A DNA stretch of 64,000 nucleotides, taken from assembly GCF_036127095.1 (NCBI RefSeq), contig NZ_CP108006.1, positions 8,051,501 through 8,115,500 on the forward strand, in the 5' to 3' direction. The position numbers were made by a program, and so were the translations under genes. The notes under the pieces were generated by a model. That model ran no database searches and was not told where the DNA came from. It saw nothing but the letters and a program-made list of their open reading frames with translations. Positions 8,106-16,800 of the stretch are shown in pieces (position 1 is the stretch's first letter; the number at the start of each line of letters is the position of its first letter). This stretch comes from Streptomyces sp. NBC_00335. Its GTDB lineage: Bacteria > Actinomycetota > Actinomycetes > Streptomycetales > Streptomycetaceae.

Positions 8106-8125
8106 GTATCTCGACATCGAGATAC
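8106..8125. promoter_or_regulatory. palindromic operator candidate 2 upstream of MFS gene
   Basis: GTATCTCGA / TCGAGATAC arms (9 bp, 2-bp centre) form a near-perfect palindrome that shares the GTATCT...AGAT outline of the first site. It ends 26 bp before the MFS start, a position suited to repression. No MarR-family regulator gene is present in the window. Confidence 0.55.
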
Positions 8126-8151
8126 TTTCGCGGGGGCTCGGAGGCAGCGGG

Positions 8152-9633
8152 ATGCGGCGGCGCGGTACGGGGATCCGGAAGGGTTCGCAGGGGTGGCGGG
8201 GGCGGCCGGGGCAGAGGCGGGAGCGCGAGCGGGAGCGGGGTCAACGGCTCGGACTGGTCGCACAGTTGCGGAATCCGCCCGGGGGCCGGGACGCGCGGAT
8301 CATGCTGCTCGCCCAGCTGCTCGACCGCACCGGCACCGGCGTGTGGGCCGCCTCCTCGGTCCTCTACTTCACCTTCGTCATCGGCCTGGACACCGGGAGG
8401 ATCGGCCTCCTGCTCGGCGCCGCGGCCGTGGCGGGCATTGCCGGATCGCCCCTGGCGGGACACCTGGCGGGCCGCTTCCCGGTGCGGTCCCTGCTGATCG
8501 GCTGTCACCTGCTGCGCCTCGGAACCCTCGGCGCGCTGCTCGCGGTCACCCGCTTCGACGTCCTGCTGCCGCTGGTCGCCGTCACCTACCTCGGCGACCG
8601 GGCAGCCAAGGCGCTGGAAATGCTCTTCGCCACACGGGTGGCGGGCGAGCGGCGCGGCACCTACCAGGCCCTGTCACGCAGTACGGCGAACGCCGGCTAC
8701 GCGGTGGGCGCGGGGATCGCCGCCGCCGGTCTCGCGGTCGGGACGTCGGAGGCCTACCAGGCGCTGATCCTGGGCAACGCGCTGTCGTTCCTGGTGGCCG
8801 CCGCGCTGGTCTGGCGCACCCGCGAACCGCGAGCGGAGGGGCGTGTGGCCGCGGGCGCGGGGGATATGGCGGCGACGGGGGGTGCGTCGCCCGGGGGCGG
8901 GGGTGCGGCGATCGGGAGTGCGGTGCCCGGGAGTGCGTTGGCCGGGGGTGCGTTGCCAGGGGGTGCCGCCGCGCCCGGTCGGACGGGGGCGCCGAGCCCC
9001 TGGCGGGACCGCGGCTACCTGCGCTTCGTCCTGCTCGACATCCCGATGAACCTCGACGACTCGGTCCTGGCCGTCGGTCTGCCGCTGTGGCTCGTGGCCC
9101 ACACCGACGCACCGCACGCCCTGGTCCCGGCCTTCCTCGTCATCAACACCGTGCTGGTCGTCGTACTCCAGCTCCGCGTCTCGGCCAGGTTCGAGGAACC
9201 CCGCCGGGCCGCGGCGGCGGTCTCCGTGTACGGGCTGACCATGCTCGCGTGCTGCGCACTCCTGGCCCTCACCTCCGGGGCCGGGGCGGTCACGGCGACG
9301 GTGGTGCTCCTCGCCGCGGCGGTCCTGGTCACGCTGGCGGAACTGCTGCGGTCGGTGAGCTCCTGGGAGCTGGCGGTCTCGCTCGCCCCCGAGGAGGCGC
9401 GGGCGTCGTACCTGGGAGTGGCGGGCATGGCGCAGTCCGTCCAGAAGTCCGCCGGCCCGCTGCTCCTGACCGGGCTGGTGATGACGGCCGGGCCCGCGGG
9501 CTGGCTGGCCCTCGGCGCGGGGATCGCGGCCCTGTCGATGGTCCAGCGCCGCGCGTCCCTCCGCCGCGTGGACTCCGTACTCGCCCCGCCCGTCTCCACG
9601 GCACCCTCGGCGTCGGCCGCGCACGCGGGCTGA
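8152..9633 (+). CDS. MFS transporter
   Basis: A 493-residue major facilitator superfamily protein with about 12 predicted helices in two halves. The halves are split by a Gly/Ala/Pro-rich loop (about residues 225-285) built from short degenerate repeats. The first half starts near residue 48 (RIMLLAQLLDRTGTGVWAASS). A basic 35-residue N-terminal tail precedes it. ATG 8152 follows GGAGG (8140-8144), supporting the long N-terminus. Two operator-like palindromes upstream suggest ligand-controlled repression, as for drug-efflux genes. The substrate cannot be told from sequence. Confidence 0.88.
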   Translation: MRRRGTGIRKGSQGWRGRPGQRRERERERGQRLGLVAQLRNPPGGRDARIMLLAQLLDRTGTGVWAASSVLYFTFVIGLDTGRIGLLLGAAAVAGIAGSPLAGHLAGRFPVRSLLIGCHLLRLGTLGALLAVTRFDVLLPLVAVTYLGDRAAKALEMLFATRVAGERRGTYQALSRSTANAGYAVGAGIAAAGLAVGTSEAYQALILGNALSFLVAAALVWRTREPRAEGRVAAGAGDMAATGGASPGGGGAAIGSAVPGSALAGGALPGGAAAPGRTGAPSPWRDRGYLRFVLLDIPMNLDDSVLAVGLPLWLVAHTDAPHALVPAFLVINTVLVVVLQLRVSARFEEPRRAAAAVSVYGLTMLACCALLALTSGAGAVTATVVLLAAAVLVTLAELLRSVSSWELAVSLAPEEARASYLGVAGMAQSVQKSAGPLLLTGLVMTAGPAGWLALGAGIAALSMVQRRASLRRVDSVLAPPVSTAPSASAAHAG

Positions 9634-9673
9634 AACCGCGTACCCCGGCGCTTGGGCATGGGGGCAGGTCTGG

Positions 9674-10090
9674 TCAGGTCTGGTCGGCCGGGCCGTCCAT
9701 CGTCCAGGCGGAGTGGTGTGCGGTGAATCCGATGCGCGAGTAGTAGTTCGCGGCCGCCGGGGCCGCCAGCAGGATCAGCTGGGCCTGGGGTGCGGCCTCC
9801 CGGGTGGCGCGGATGAGGTCCTTGCCCACCCCCTTGCCCTGGTAGGCGGCGTCGACGGCGAGATCGCTGAGGTAGGTGGAGTACGCGCCGTCCGTGATCG
9901 AGCGGGAGATCCCGATGAGACGGCCGTCCTCGTCGCGGGCGACGATGACCAGGTTGGCGCCCGCGAGCATCCGGGTGAACCGCCGGGTGTCCTCCACGGG
10001 ACGGCGTTCGGCGAGGGTGGACGCCCGGTACAGGGCGGCCGCCTCTTCCACGTCGAGGGCGCTGCCGATGACCTGTTCACACTTCCACAT
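9674..10090 (-). CDS. GNAT-family N-acetyltransferase
   Basis: A 138-residue acetyltransferase that would move an acetyl group from acetyl-CoA to an amine. The acetyl-CoA binding motif is clear (LAVDAAYQGKGVGKDLIRATRE, about residues 77-98), as is the C-terminal strand-helix NYYSRIGFTAHHSAW. The length is typical of minimal single-domain GNATs. It converges with the MFS gene, with 40 bp between, and has no obvious partner. The substrate is unknown. Confidence 0.88.
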   Translation of the reverse strand: MWKCEQVIGSALDVEEAAALYRASTLAERRPVEDTRRFTRMLAGANLVIVARDEDGRLIGISRSITDGAYSTYLSDLAVDAAYQGKGVGKDLIRATREAAPQAQLILLAAPAAANYYSRIGFTAHHSAWTMDGPADQT

Positions 10091-10364
10091 GCTGGTACCG
10101 GTCCTTGCCGAGTTCTTCGAGTCGGGACGTGCGGTGGTTCCGGTGGGCGAGGAACCGCCGGGGTCGAGGAGGCCTGCGGGGATGGTGACCGCGCGCTTCG
10201 CCAGGGCGCCGGCCAGTGGGACCTTTGTACGCCAGTTCCGTCGGCGGCCGCCTGTACCAGCCGGTACGCGTGCTCGCGTCCCGCGCCGGTCGGCGATGAG
10301 GCCGGAGGCCGGGGCTTGCTGGTGGCGAGCGATCGTCAGGGCGTCCGACCCCGGTCGGCGGCGG

Positions 10365-10850
10365 TCACATGACCGGCGGATCGGCCAGGAGGACGACCCG
10401 ATCGGCCTCGACGTCGAAGCCCAGCACCGGATGGCCGTAATCGCCCTCCGGATCCATCAGTACCGGCTTGCCCAAGAGTCGCCCGATCTCCCGCAAGAAG
10501 CCGCAGAACACGTCCAGTCGCTCCTGGCCCTGCAACTCCCGCAGGTCAACGTCGAAGTCGATGGCGCCATCGTCAAGGAAACGGAAGATCGCCAGCACGT
10601 CGGCAGTCGGCCAGACCCGCAAGGTCGGGCACTCGGCGTCCGCCGGGCGGGACAGCACGGCCTCCGCCCGAGGCACCGGAAGCACCATCTCGCCTTCGGA
10701 GTACCGGCACTTCCAGCCCCTCGCCTCGACGAGGTCGAGAACCGTCTGCCAGTCCTCCACCGAGCAGCCCGGGACACGCACGTCAGGCAGCGACCCCATC
10801 AGGTCCGGGTCGAAGAAGCAGCTCACGTCATCCCACAGAAGATCAGCCAC
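10365..10850 (-). CDS. hypothetical acidic protein
   Basis: A soluble acidic protein of about 161 residues. The GTG at 10850 (ADLLWDDVSCFFDPDLMG) is preferred over an upstream in-frame TTG at 10874. Mid-protein segments read SVEDWQTVLDLVEARGW and FDVDLRELQGQERLDVFCGFL. I associate this layout with uncharacterised actinobacterial proteins, some of which act as immunity partners, but no toxin gene lies beside it. The 274 bp between it and the GNAT gene hold nothing I can name. Confidence 0.72.
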   Translation of the reverse strand: MADLLWDDVSCFFDPDLMGSLPDVRVPGCSVEDWQTVLDLVEARGWKCRYSEGEMVLPVPRAEAVLSRPADAECPTLRVWPTADVLAIFRFLDDGAIDFDVDLRELQGQERLDVFCGFLREIGRLLGKPVLMDPEGDYGHPVLGFDVEADRVVLLADPPVM

Positions 10851-10900
10851 ACCGCCATGCTGCCGCAGCCCCAAGTTCCTCGACTAAGGAGGGCCCCCAC

Positions 10901-11029
10901 GTGGTGACCCTGGCGGTGGCCATGGTCGCCCAGGTGTGGCGCCCGCTCCTGTTCTCGGCCATGATCCTGCGCACGCACGCCAACCTCGTCGTCGCCTCCG
11001 ACCGGGAGGCGGCGTCGAGGCTGGGGTGA
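10901..11029 (+). CDS. possible 42-residue micro-ORF or gene remnant
   Basis: A GTG at 10901 with AAGGAGG 7-8 bp upstream opens a 42-codon frame (VTLAVAMVAQVWRPLLFSAM at the start) with a short hydrophobic stretch. It lies between two minus-strand genes. It could be a leader peptide, a remnant of a larger gene, or chance; nothing else supports it. Confidence 0.2.
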   Translation: MVTLAVAMVAQVWRPLLFSAMILRTHANLVVASDREAASRLG

Positions 11030-11056
11030 CCCGGCGAAGTGCGGATCCGGCCGCCT

Positions 11057-11323
11057 TCAGAACCAGGTGAGGGTGAGGGGGAAGGTGGTGGTGGCGGTGG
11101 TCGGGGTGGTGTCGGTGGCGGTGATGGTGATCTGGATGGTTCCGGTGGCCCAGGGTTTGCCGGTGATGCGGCCGGTGGTGGTGTCGAGGGTCAGGCCCCA
11201 GGGGAGTCCGGTGGCGGTGTAGCGGACGGGGGCTTTGCCGCCCGTGGTGGTGAGCTGGATGGTGCAGTTCTGGTTGAACTTGCAGCTCTGCGGGCCGGGG
11301 TTGGTCAGCTTCAGCTCGGCCGA
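11057..11323 (-). repeat. left arm of a long inverted repeat (Ig-like domain module)
   Basis: 267 bp encoding the C-terminal Ig-like domain. Compared by eye with 33680-33946 on the opposite strand, only two substitutions were seen, both synonymous (TCG/TCA and CCG/CCA). The arms bracket the lipid-synthase cluster at a distance of about 22 kb. Confidence 0.9.
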
Positions 11324-12355
11324 AGTCGGAGTCGGGGTCGGGGTGGGTGTGGGTGTGGGTGTCGGGGTGGGAGTCGGCGTAGGTGTGGGGGTCGGCGTCG
11401 GCGTGCCGCCGCAGCCCGGGGTGGCCTCCGGGGGTAGGGGGACGCGCCACATTTGGGTGTCGTTCTCCGAGCCGACGAGCAGGGTGGTGCAGTCGAGGTA
11501 GGTCACCGTCTCGCCCTGCGACTGGGCGGGCAGGGCCACGTCCGCGAGCTTGGTGCCCGCGGTGTCGTACACCGAGGCCGTGTTGGCCCCCAGCGGCCCG
11601 CCGCTGCGCAGGGTGTACGAGGCCCCCGACAGGGAGAACGCGCCGTCGGTGGCGAAGACCGGGCCCGGCCGGACGGCGGTCAGGGTGCCCGGTTGCCCCG
11701 GCACGGGCGGCAGCGGAGCCTGGTACAACTGGCCTGCCGCGCCGATGAGTTTGCTCGCGATGTGGATCCGCCCGGTGACGGGATCGGCGAGCAGGGATTC
11801 GGCGTCGTGCTTCCCGTCGGCGTAGGTGAAGCGGTACGTCACGGGCGTCACCGAGGCGTTGGCGAGCTGGTCGGGCTCGGCGAAGGAGTGCACGGTGATC
11901 TCGGCGCGGCCGCTGAAGTTGTCGCCGATGTCGCCGACCAGGATCGTGGGGCGGCCCGCGGAGTCCTTGCCGATGGCCAGCCCCTCCCAGTCGGTGTTGC
12001 CGACCCCGGAGACCGTGTACGTGGCCTTGAGCAGTCCGGTGGCGCCACTGCAGTCGATGGCGAAGACCTGGTTGGTGTTGCCGCTGTCGTTGACGGCGTA
12101 GAAGACGCCGGGGTGTTTTCGGCTCATGGCGAGCCCGCTGAGCTCGGCCAGGCCTCCCGGGAGGGTGCACTGGCGCTCGGGAGCCGCGGCGGCGCCGGCA
12201 GCGCGGGAGAGGTGTGCGGACACAGGCGTCAGGGTGGACGCGTCGGCGGGCCCGGCGGCGGGTCCGGTCAGCCAGGCCGCGGCCGGCAGGGCCGCGGCGA
12301 GGACCGCCGTGGCCAGGGCGGCGGCCCGCGGGGGTGTGAGGAGTCGTCGTAACAT
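11057..12355 (-). CDS. secreted protein: beta-propeller-like region, PT linker, Ig-like domain
   Basis: A secreted protein of about 432 residues. A signal peptide of about 40 residues is followed by a globular region (about 60-315) whose repeated short motifs (HPGVFYAVNDSGNTNQVFAIDCSG, WEGLAIGKD) resemble a beta-propeller. Next comes a Pro-Thr repeat linker (about 318-345) and a C-terminal Ig-like (He_PIG-type) domain with a probable disulfide (CKFNQNC). An in-frame ATG at 12364 would add three residues. The last 267 bp, linker edge included, recur inverted at 33680-33946 in a phosphoesterase gene. It probably acts at the cell surface; its substrate is unknown. Confidence 0.82.
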   Translation of the reverse strand: MLRRLLTPPRAAALATAVLAAALPAAAWLTGPAAGPADASTLTPVSAHLSRAAGAAAAPERQCTLPGGLAELSGLAMSRKHPGVFYAVNDSGNTNQVFAIDCSGATGLLKATYTVSGVGNTDWEGLAIGKDSAGRPTILVGDIGDNFSGRAEITVHSFAEPDQLANASVTPVTYRFTYADGKHDAESLLADPVTGRIHIASKLIGAAGQLYQAPLPPVPGQPGTLTAVRPGPVFATDGAFSLSGASYTLRSGGPLGANTASVYDTAGTKLADVALPAQSQGETVTYLDCTTLLVGSENDTQMWRVPLPPEATPGCGGTPTPTPTPTPTPTPTPTPTPTPTPTPTSAELKLTNPGPQSCKFNQNCTIQLTTTGGKAPVRYTATGLPWGLTLDTTTGRITGKPWATGTIQITITATDTTPTTATTTFPLTLTWF

Positions 12356-12488
12356 GCCCACCATGTGAGGGGGTGTCAGGTTCTGGCGCCAGGGTCAATC
12401 GGCGTCCCTTTGAGCATCGTTCAATGCCGGACGGGCATGTCCCGGCCGTCGGGAGGGGCTCTTCGGCCGTCCTGTCCGGACCGTCCGG

Positions 12489-13382
12489 TCACCGGGAGGG
12501 CTCGCGTACGGGGGCCTTGTGCCGGGCGTGGGCGATGAAGGCGCGGGCGGCCCGGCTCAGCGGCCGGCGGGCGTGTGCGATGCCCACCGGGCGCAGGAGC
12601 GGTGGGGTGAAGGAACGTATCTCCGCCCTGCTTCCGAAGGCCCTGGCGACCACGTCGCGGTACCAGATGAGGGAGCCGCGGCCGTCGGTCACCCCCGTCA
12701 CCCAGCCGAGGCGTTCGTCCACCTCCAGGCAGGGCACCGGGCGCACGCCCAGACAGCTGAACATGGCCTCCATCTCGGTGCGCCGGCCGGTCCCGGGCGT
12801 GGGCAGCACCATGGGCAGCCCGTCGAGTGCGCGGAACGGCAACGGGTCGGGCAGCGCGGACCCGACGGGGGAGATGAGCACGACCTCGCGCTCCTGGATG
12901 TGATGGGTGGAGAGTTCCCCGTCGAGGGGGAGGTCCACCAGTGCCAACTCGGCCCGGCCCTGAGTCAGTTCCTGGATCAAGGCCTCGCGGCTGTCGTACT
13001 GGTGGAGCCTGACGTCGAGGCCGGGATGCCGCTCCGTGAAGGTGTGTACCAGCTCGGAGGCCAGATCGAGGGCCAGGGTGGGCGTGGTGACCATGGACAG
13101 GGCGGCCCTGGCGCCCAGCCCGTGGGGAGTGCCGATGTCGTCGATGGCCTCCACCGCATCGAGCACGGTGCGGGCCAGCCGGACGACCCGGGCCCCTTCC
13201 GGTGTGAGGTCCACCCCCCTTCCCCGGCGGGCGAGGAGATCGACGCCGAGGTCGCGCTCCATGGCTTGGACGGCGCGGGACAGGGCGGACTGGGCGACGA
13301 ACACGGAGGCCGCCGCGCCGGTGATGGAACGGCAGTCGGCGACGGCGACGAGGTAGCGGAGCTGGGCGAGGGTGGGGGTCAT
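12489..13382 (-). CDS. LysR-family transcriptional regulator
   Basis: A 297-residue LysR-type regulator. The N-terminal winged helix-turn-helix is canonical (LAQLRYLVAVADCRSITGAAASVFVAQSALSRAVQAME, within residues 4-45). A periplasmic-binding-protein-like effector domain follows (about 90-290). The start at 13382 gives the family's normal length; longer in-frame extensions do not look like LysR. It is divergent from the lipid-synthase operon, about 500 bp away, so it may regulate it. An inverted repeat with LysR-like spacing sits just upstream. Confidence 0.92.
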   Translation of the reverse strand: MTPTLAQLRYLVAVADCRSITGAAASVFVAQSALSRAVQAMERDLGVDLLARRGRGVDLTPEGARVVRLARTVLDAVEAIDDIGTPHGLGARAALSMVTTPTLALDLASELVHTFTERHPGLDVRLHQYDSREALIQELTQGRAELALVDLPLDGELSTHHIQEREVVLISPVGSALPDPLPFRALDGLPMVLPTPGTGRRTEMEAMFSCLGVRPVPCLEVDERLGWVTGVTDGRGSLIWYRDVVARAFGSRAEIRSFTPPLLRPVGIAHARRPLSRAARAFIAHARHKAPVREPSR

Positions 13383-13878
13383 GACCGGAAGGTAACCGGG
13401 CAAGGGTGTACCTGTAAGACCGCGTCGGGTGAACAACCACCAGACTTCGCAAAGGTGTTCATGCCGGACCGGTGGCATCTCATACCCATGCGGCATGAGC
13501 CCGGGCGGCCGAGGCACGCCGGCCTGGTGTCCGGGGGCGGGCCGCCCTGGCGCAACACCGCAGGTCATGGCCCCGGCGGCAGCGTGCCGACGGCGTGTCC
13601 GGGGGGCGGTGCGGGTGGTCGGTGGCCGTCCTGACTGCGAAGTGAACGGCTCCGGATGACCGTTGACAGTGCGGGGCCGTCACCGCACGATGCATCCCGG
13701 CACCAGGGAATTTGACCAACGCTCAACCCTGTCCCGCCGCATCGCCCGGCCGTTTCGCGCGTCGCCCACCTCGGATCCCCGGCGGGAGGGCGCCTCGTCC
13801 GCCGCCTTTCTCCCACGCCTTCCCCGGTCTTCCCTCCCGCACTGCGCCATGTCACACAGCACTGGAAGAGGAGCGTCC
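13383..13878. promoter_or_regulatory. intergenic control region between LysR gene and lipid-synthase operon
   Basis: 496 bp without a convincing gene. It holds the inverted repeat TGAACA (13430-13435) / TGTTCA (13456-13461) with a 20-bp spacer, 48 bp from the LysR start, and a TTGACA (13663-13668) that could be a -35 element for the synthase operon, with no good -10 visible. If that promoter is used, the leader before GTG 13879 is near 190 nt. An in-frame ATG at 13849 is an alternative start for the synthase. Confidence 0.45.
13430..13461. promoter_or_regulatory. inverted repeat upstream of LysR gene
   Basis: TGAACA...TGTTCA arms, extended imperfectly to GGTGAACAAC and GGTGTTCAT. The dyad fits a LysR autoregulatory site by position (48-79 bp upstream of the start); binding is inferred only. 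Confidence 0.35.
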
Positions 13879-16800
13879 GTGTCCCCCCAGCCCGAGCCGT
13901 CCCCCCAGCCCTCGCGTGCCCTCCCGCCCCACCAGCCCCCGCCGGCTCCGCGCCCTGCGCCGCCTTCACGCAGCCCGCGGCCTCCGCGACCGGCACGGCC
14001 CGCACAGACCGCACAGACCGCACCTTCCGGGCGATCGGCGCCGGCGGCCGCGACGACAGGGAGGTCGGGGGAGAAGTCCGCGCCGCTGGGGGAGCGGACC
14101 GAGCCGTCGGGCGCGGAGCGGCCCGAGTCGTCGCCCACCGAACGGCACGAACAGCACGAACAGCACGAACAGCACGAACGGCCCGGGCGGCTCCGCGCCG
14201 CCGACCGTGACCTCGTCGTCGCGCTCAGCCCGTTCGAGGAGCCCAACCCGCGGATCGTCACCGCCGCCGAGCGCGCCGGAGCCCTGGGCCTGCTCGACCT
14301 CGGCCGGGACGCCGGGGCCGCGCGGAGCGCCATGGCCGAGATCGCCCGCCGCCTCGGAGCCGGCCGCTACGGGGTACGCGTGCCCGCGGGCTGCACGGTC
14401 GGGCCCGAGGAGCTGCCGGCCGAAGTGGACACGGTGCTGCTCGCCGACCCCGCGGGCCACACCCCGGAAGGGGTGGCCGGCTGGGCGGCCGCCGACGGGA
14501 GGCCTCGGGTGTGGGCGGAGGTCACCGATCCGGCCGAAGCCGCGGCCGCGGTGGCCGCCGGGGTGAAGGCGCTCGTGGCCAAGGGGCACGAGGCGGGAGG
14601 CCGGGTGGGCGGGACCACCACCTTCGTACTCCTCCAACAGCTTCTCGCCGACCCCGGGTTCGGGCTGCCCGTTCGGGCGTACGGAGGGATCGGGCCGCAC
14701 ACGGCGGCCGCGGCCGTCGCGGGCGGAGCCGCTGGCGTGCTGGTCGACGTACAACTGGCCCTCACACCTGAGGGGGAGGTCGCACTGCCCGCCGAAGTGG
14801 ACGCGGCCGTACGGGCCATGGACGGCTCCGAAACCAGACTGCTGCAGGGCCACAGGGTGTACACGCGCCCCGACCTGACCCCGCCGCAGGGGCCTGTGGC
14901 CACCCTGCTGGGCGCCCGGGACCTGCGGACACAGCTGCTCCCGGTCGGGCAGGACGGGGCCTCGGCGGCCCGCCTGGCCGCCCGCCACCGGACGACCGGA
15001 GGCATCCTCCAAGGCATCCGGTCGGCCGTCGCGGGACATCTGGCGGCCGTCGTACGGGCCCGGCCGCTGGGGGGCGGCCACGGCCCGGGGCGACCGCTCC
15101 CGGTGGCGCAGGGGCCGATGACCCGGGTCAGCGACCAGGCGGCCTTCGCCGAAGCGGTGGCCGCAGGCGGCGGGGTCCCCTATCTGGCGCTCGCCGTCAT
15201 GGAGGGGCCGCAAGTGCGCCGGCTCCTCGCAGAGACCGCCGAGCGGCTCGGGGAGCGGCCCTGGGGCGTGGGAATGCTCGGCTTCGCCCCGGCCGAGCTG
15301 AGGGCCGAGCAGCTCGCGGCCGTCGCCGAGGTGCGCCCGCCGTACGCGATCATCGCGGGCGGCACCCCGGGGCAGGCGGCCCCGCTGGAGGCCGCCGGAA
15401 CCCGGACCCATCTCCACGTGCCCTCGCCCGGCCTGCTGGAGCGGTATCTCGCCGACGGGGCACGGCGGTTCGTGTTCGAGGGGCTGGAATGCGGGGGACA
15501 CGTCGGGCCGCGCGCCTCCTTCCCCCTGTGGGAGGAGCAGATCGAGCTGCTGCTCTCCTGCCCCGAACCGGCCGCGCTGGACGTGCTGTTCGCGGGCGGA
15601 ATCCACGACGCCCGATCCGCCGCCATGGCCGCGGCGGCCGCGGCACCGCTGGCCGAACGGGGTGCGCGCATCGGGGTGCTCATGGGCACCGCGTACCTGT
15701 TCACCGAGGAGGCGGTGGCCGCGGGCGCGGTCCTGCCCCGCTTCCAGCGGGCGGCGCTGGAGTGCGCGGACACCGTACTGCTGCACACGGCGCCGGGACA
15801 CGCCACCCGCTGCGCGGTCACCCCGTACGTGGACACCTTCGAGGCCACCCGCCGGCGGCTCGCGGAAGGCGGCGCCGAACCGCGCGAGGTGTGGGAGGAG
15901 CTGGAGCGGCTCAACCTGGGAAGGCTCCGGATCGCCAGCAAGGGCCTGCGGCGCGGGCCCGACGGTTCCGGGCTGGAGCCCGTGGGCGAGGAACAGCAGG
16001 GATCCGAGGGGCTGTTCATGCTGGGCCAGGCCGCAACCCTGCGCACCGGCACCACCACGATCGCCGCACTCCACGCCGAAGTCACCCAGGGTGCGACCGA
16101 GTTGCTGCGGCAGCGTGCCCAGGAGCTCGCCGGTCCCGACCCCGAAGGTGATGCCGCGGACGCGATGGCCGGCGGCGCCGCCGCACCGGCCGAGCCGCTG
16201 GACGTCGCCGTCGTCGGCATGGCCTGCGCCTACCCCGGCGCACCGGACCTCGCCGCCTACTGGGCGCGGATCCTGGACGGGAGCGATGCCGTGACCGAGG
16301 TCCCGGCCGAACGCTGGGACCCGGCGCTCCACTTCGACCCCGACCCGGCACGGGCCGGTGAACGCACCCCGTCCCGCTGGGGCGGCTTCCTCGGCCCGAT
16401 GGCCTTCGACGCCCTCGCGCACGGCATCCCGCCGGCCTCCCTGGCCGGGATCGAACCGGTACAGCTGCTCGCCCTGGAGATCTCCGCGCGGGCCCTGGCG
16501 GACGCCGGGTACGGCAAGGGCCGGGAATTCGACCGGTCCCGGACCTCGGTCGTGTTCGGCGCGGAAGCCGGCACCGAGCTGGCGGGCGCGTACGGGCTGC
16601 GCGCGCTCTACCCCGGATACCTGGGCGAGATCCCACCCGAGCTGGACGAGCAGCTCCCGCGGCTCACCGAGGACTCCTTCCCCGGTGTGCTCGCCAACGT
16701 CATCGCGGGCCGGGTCGCCAACCGGCTCGACCTCGGCGGCGCGAACTGCACGGTCGACGCCGCATGCGCCTCCTCGCTGGCCGCACTCGACCTCGCCTGC

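Noticed and set aside
11324..11400. Pro-Thr codon repeats as a mobile or regulatory repeat
   Set aside because: They are an ordinary PT linker in a secreted protein; the same type occurs at 33600-33680.
14148..14185. CRISPR-like short repeats (GAACAGCACG units)
   Set aside because: They are in-frame codons for a Glu-Gln-His tract in the synthase N-terminus, without spacers of constant length.
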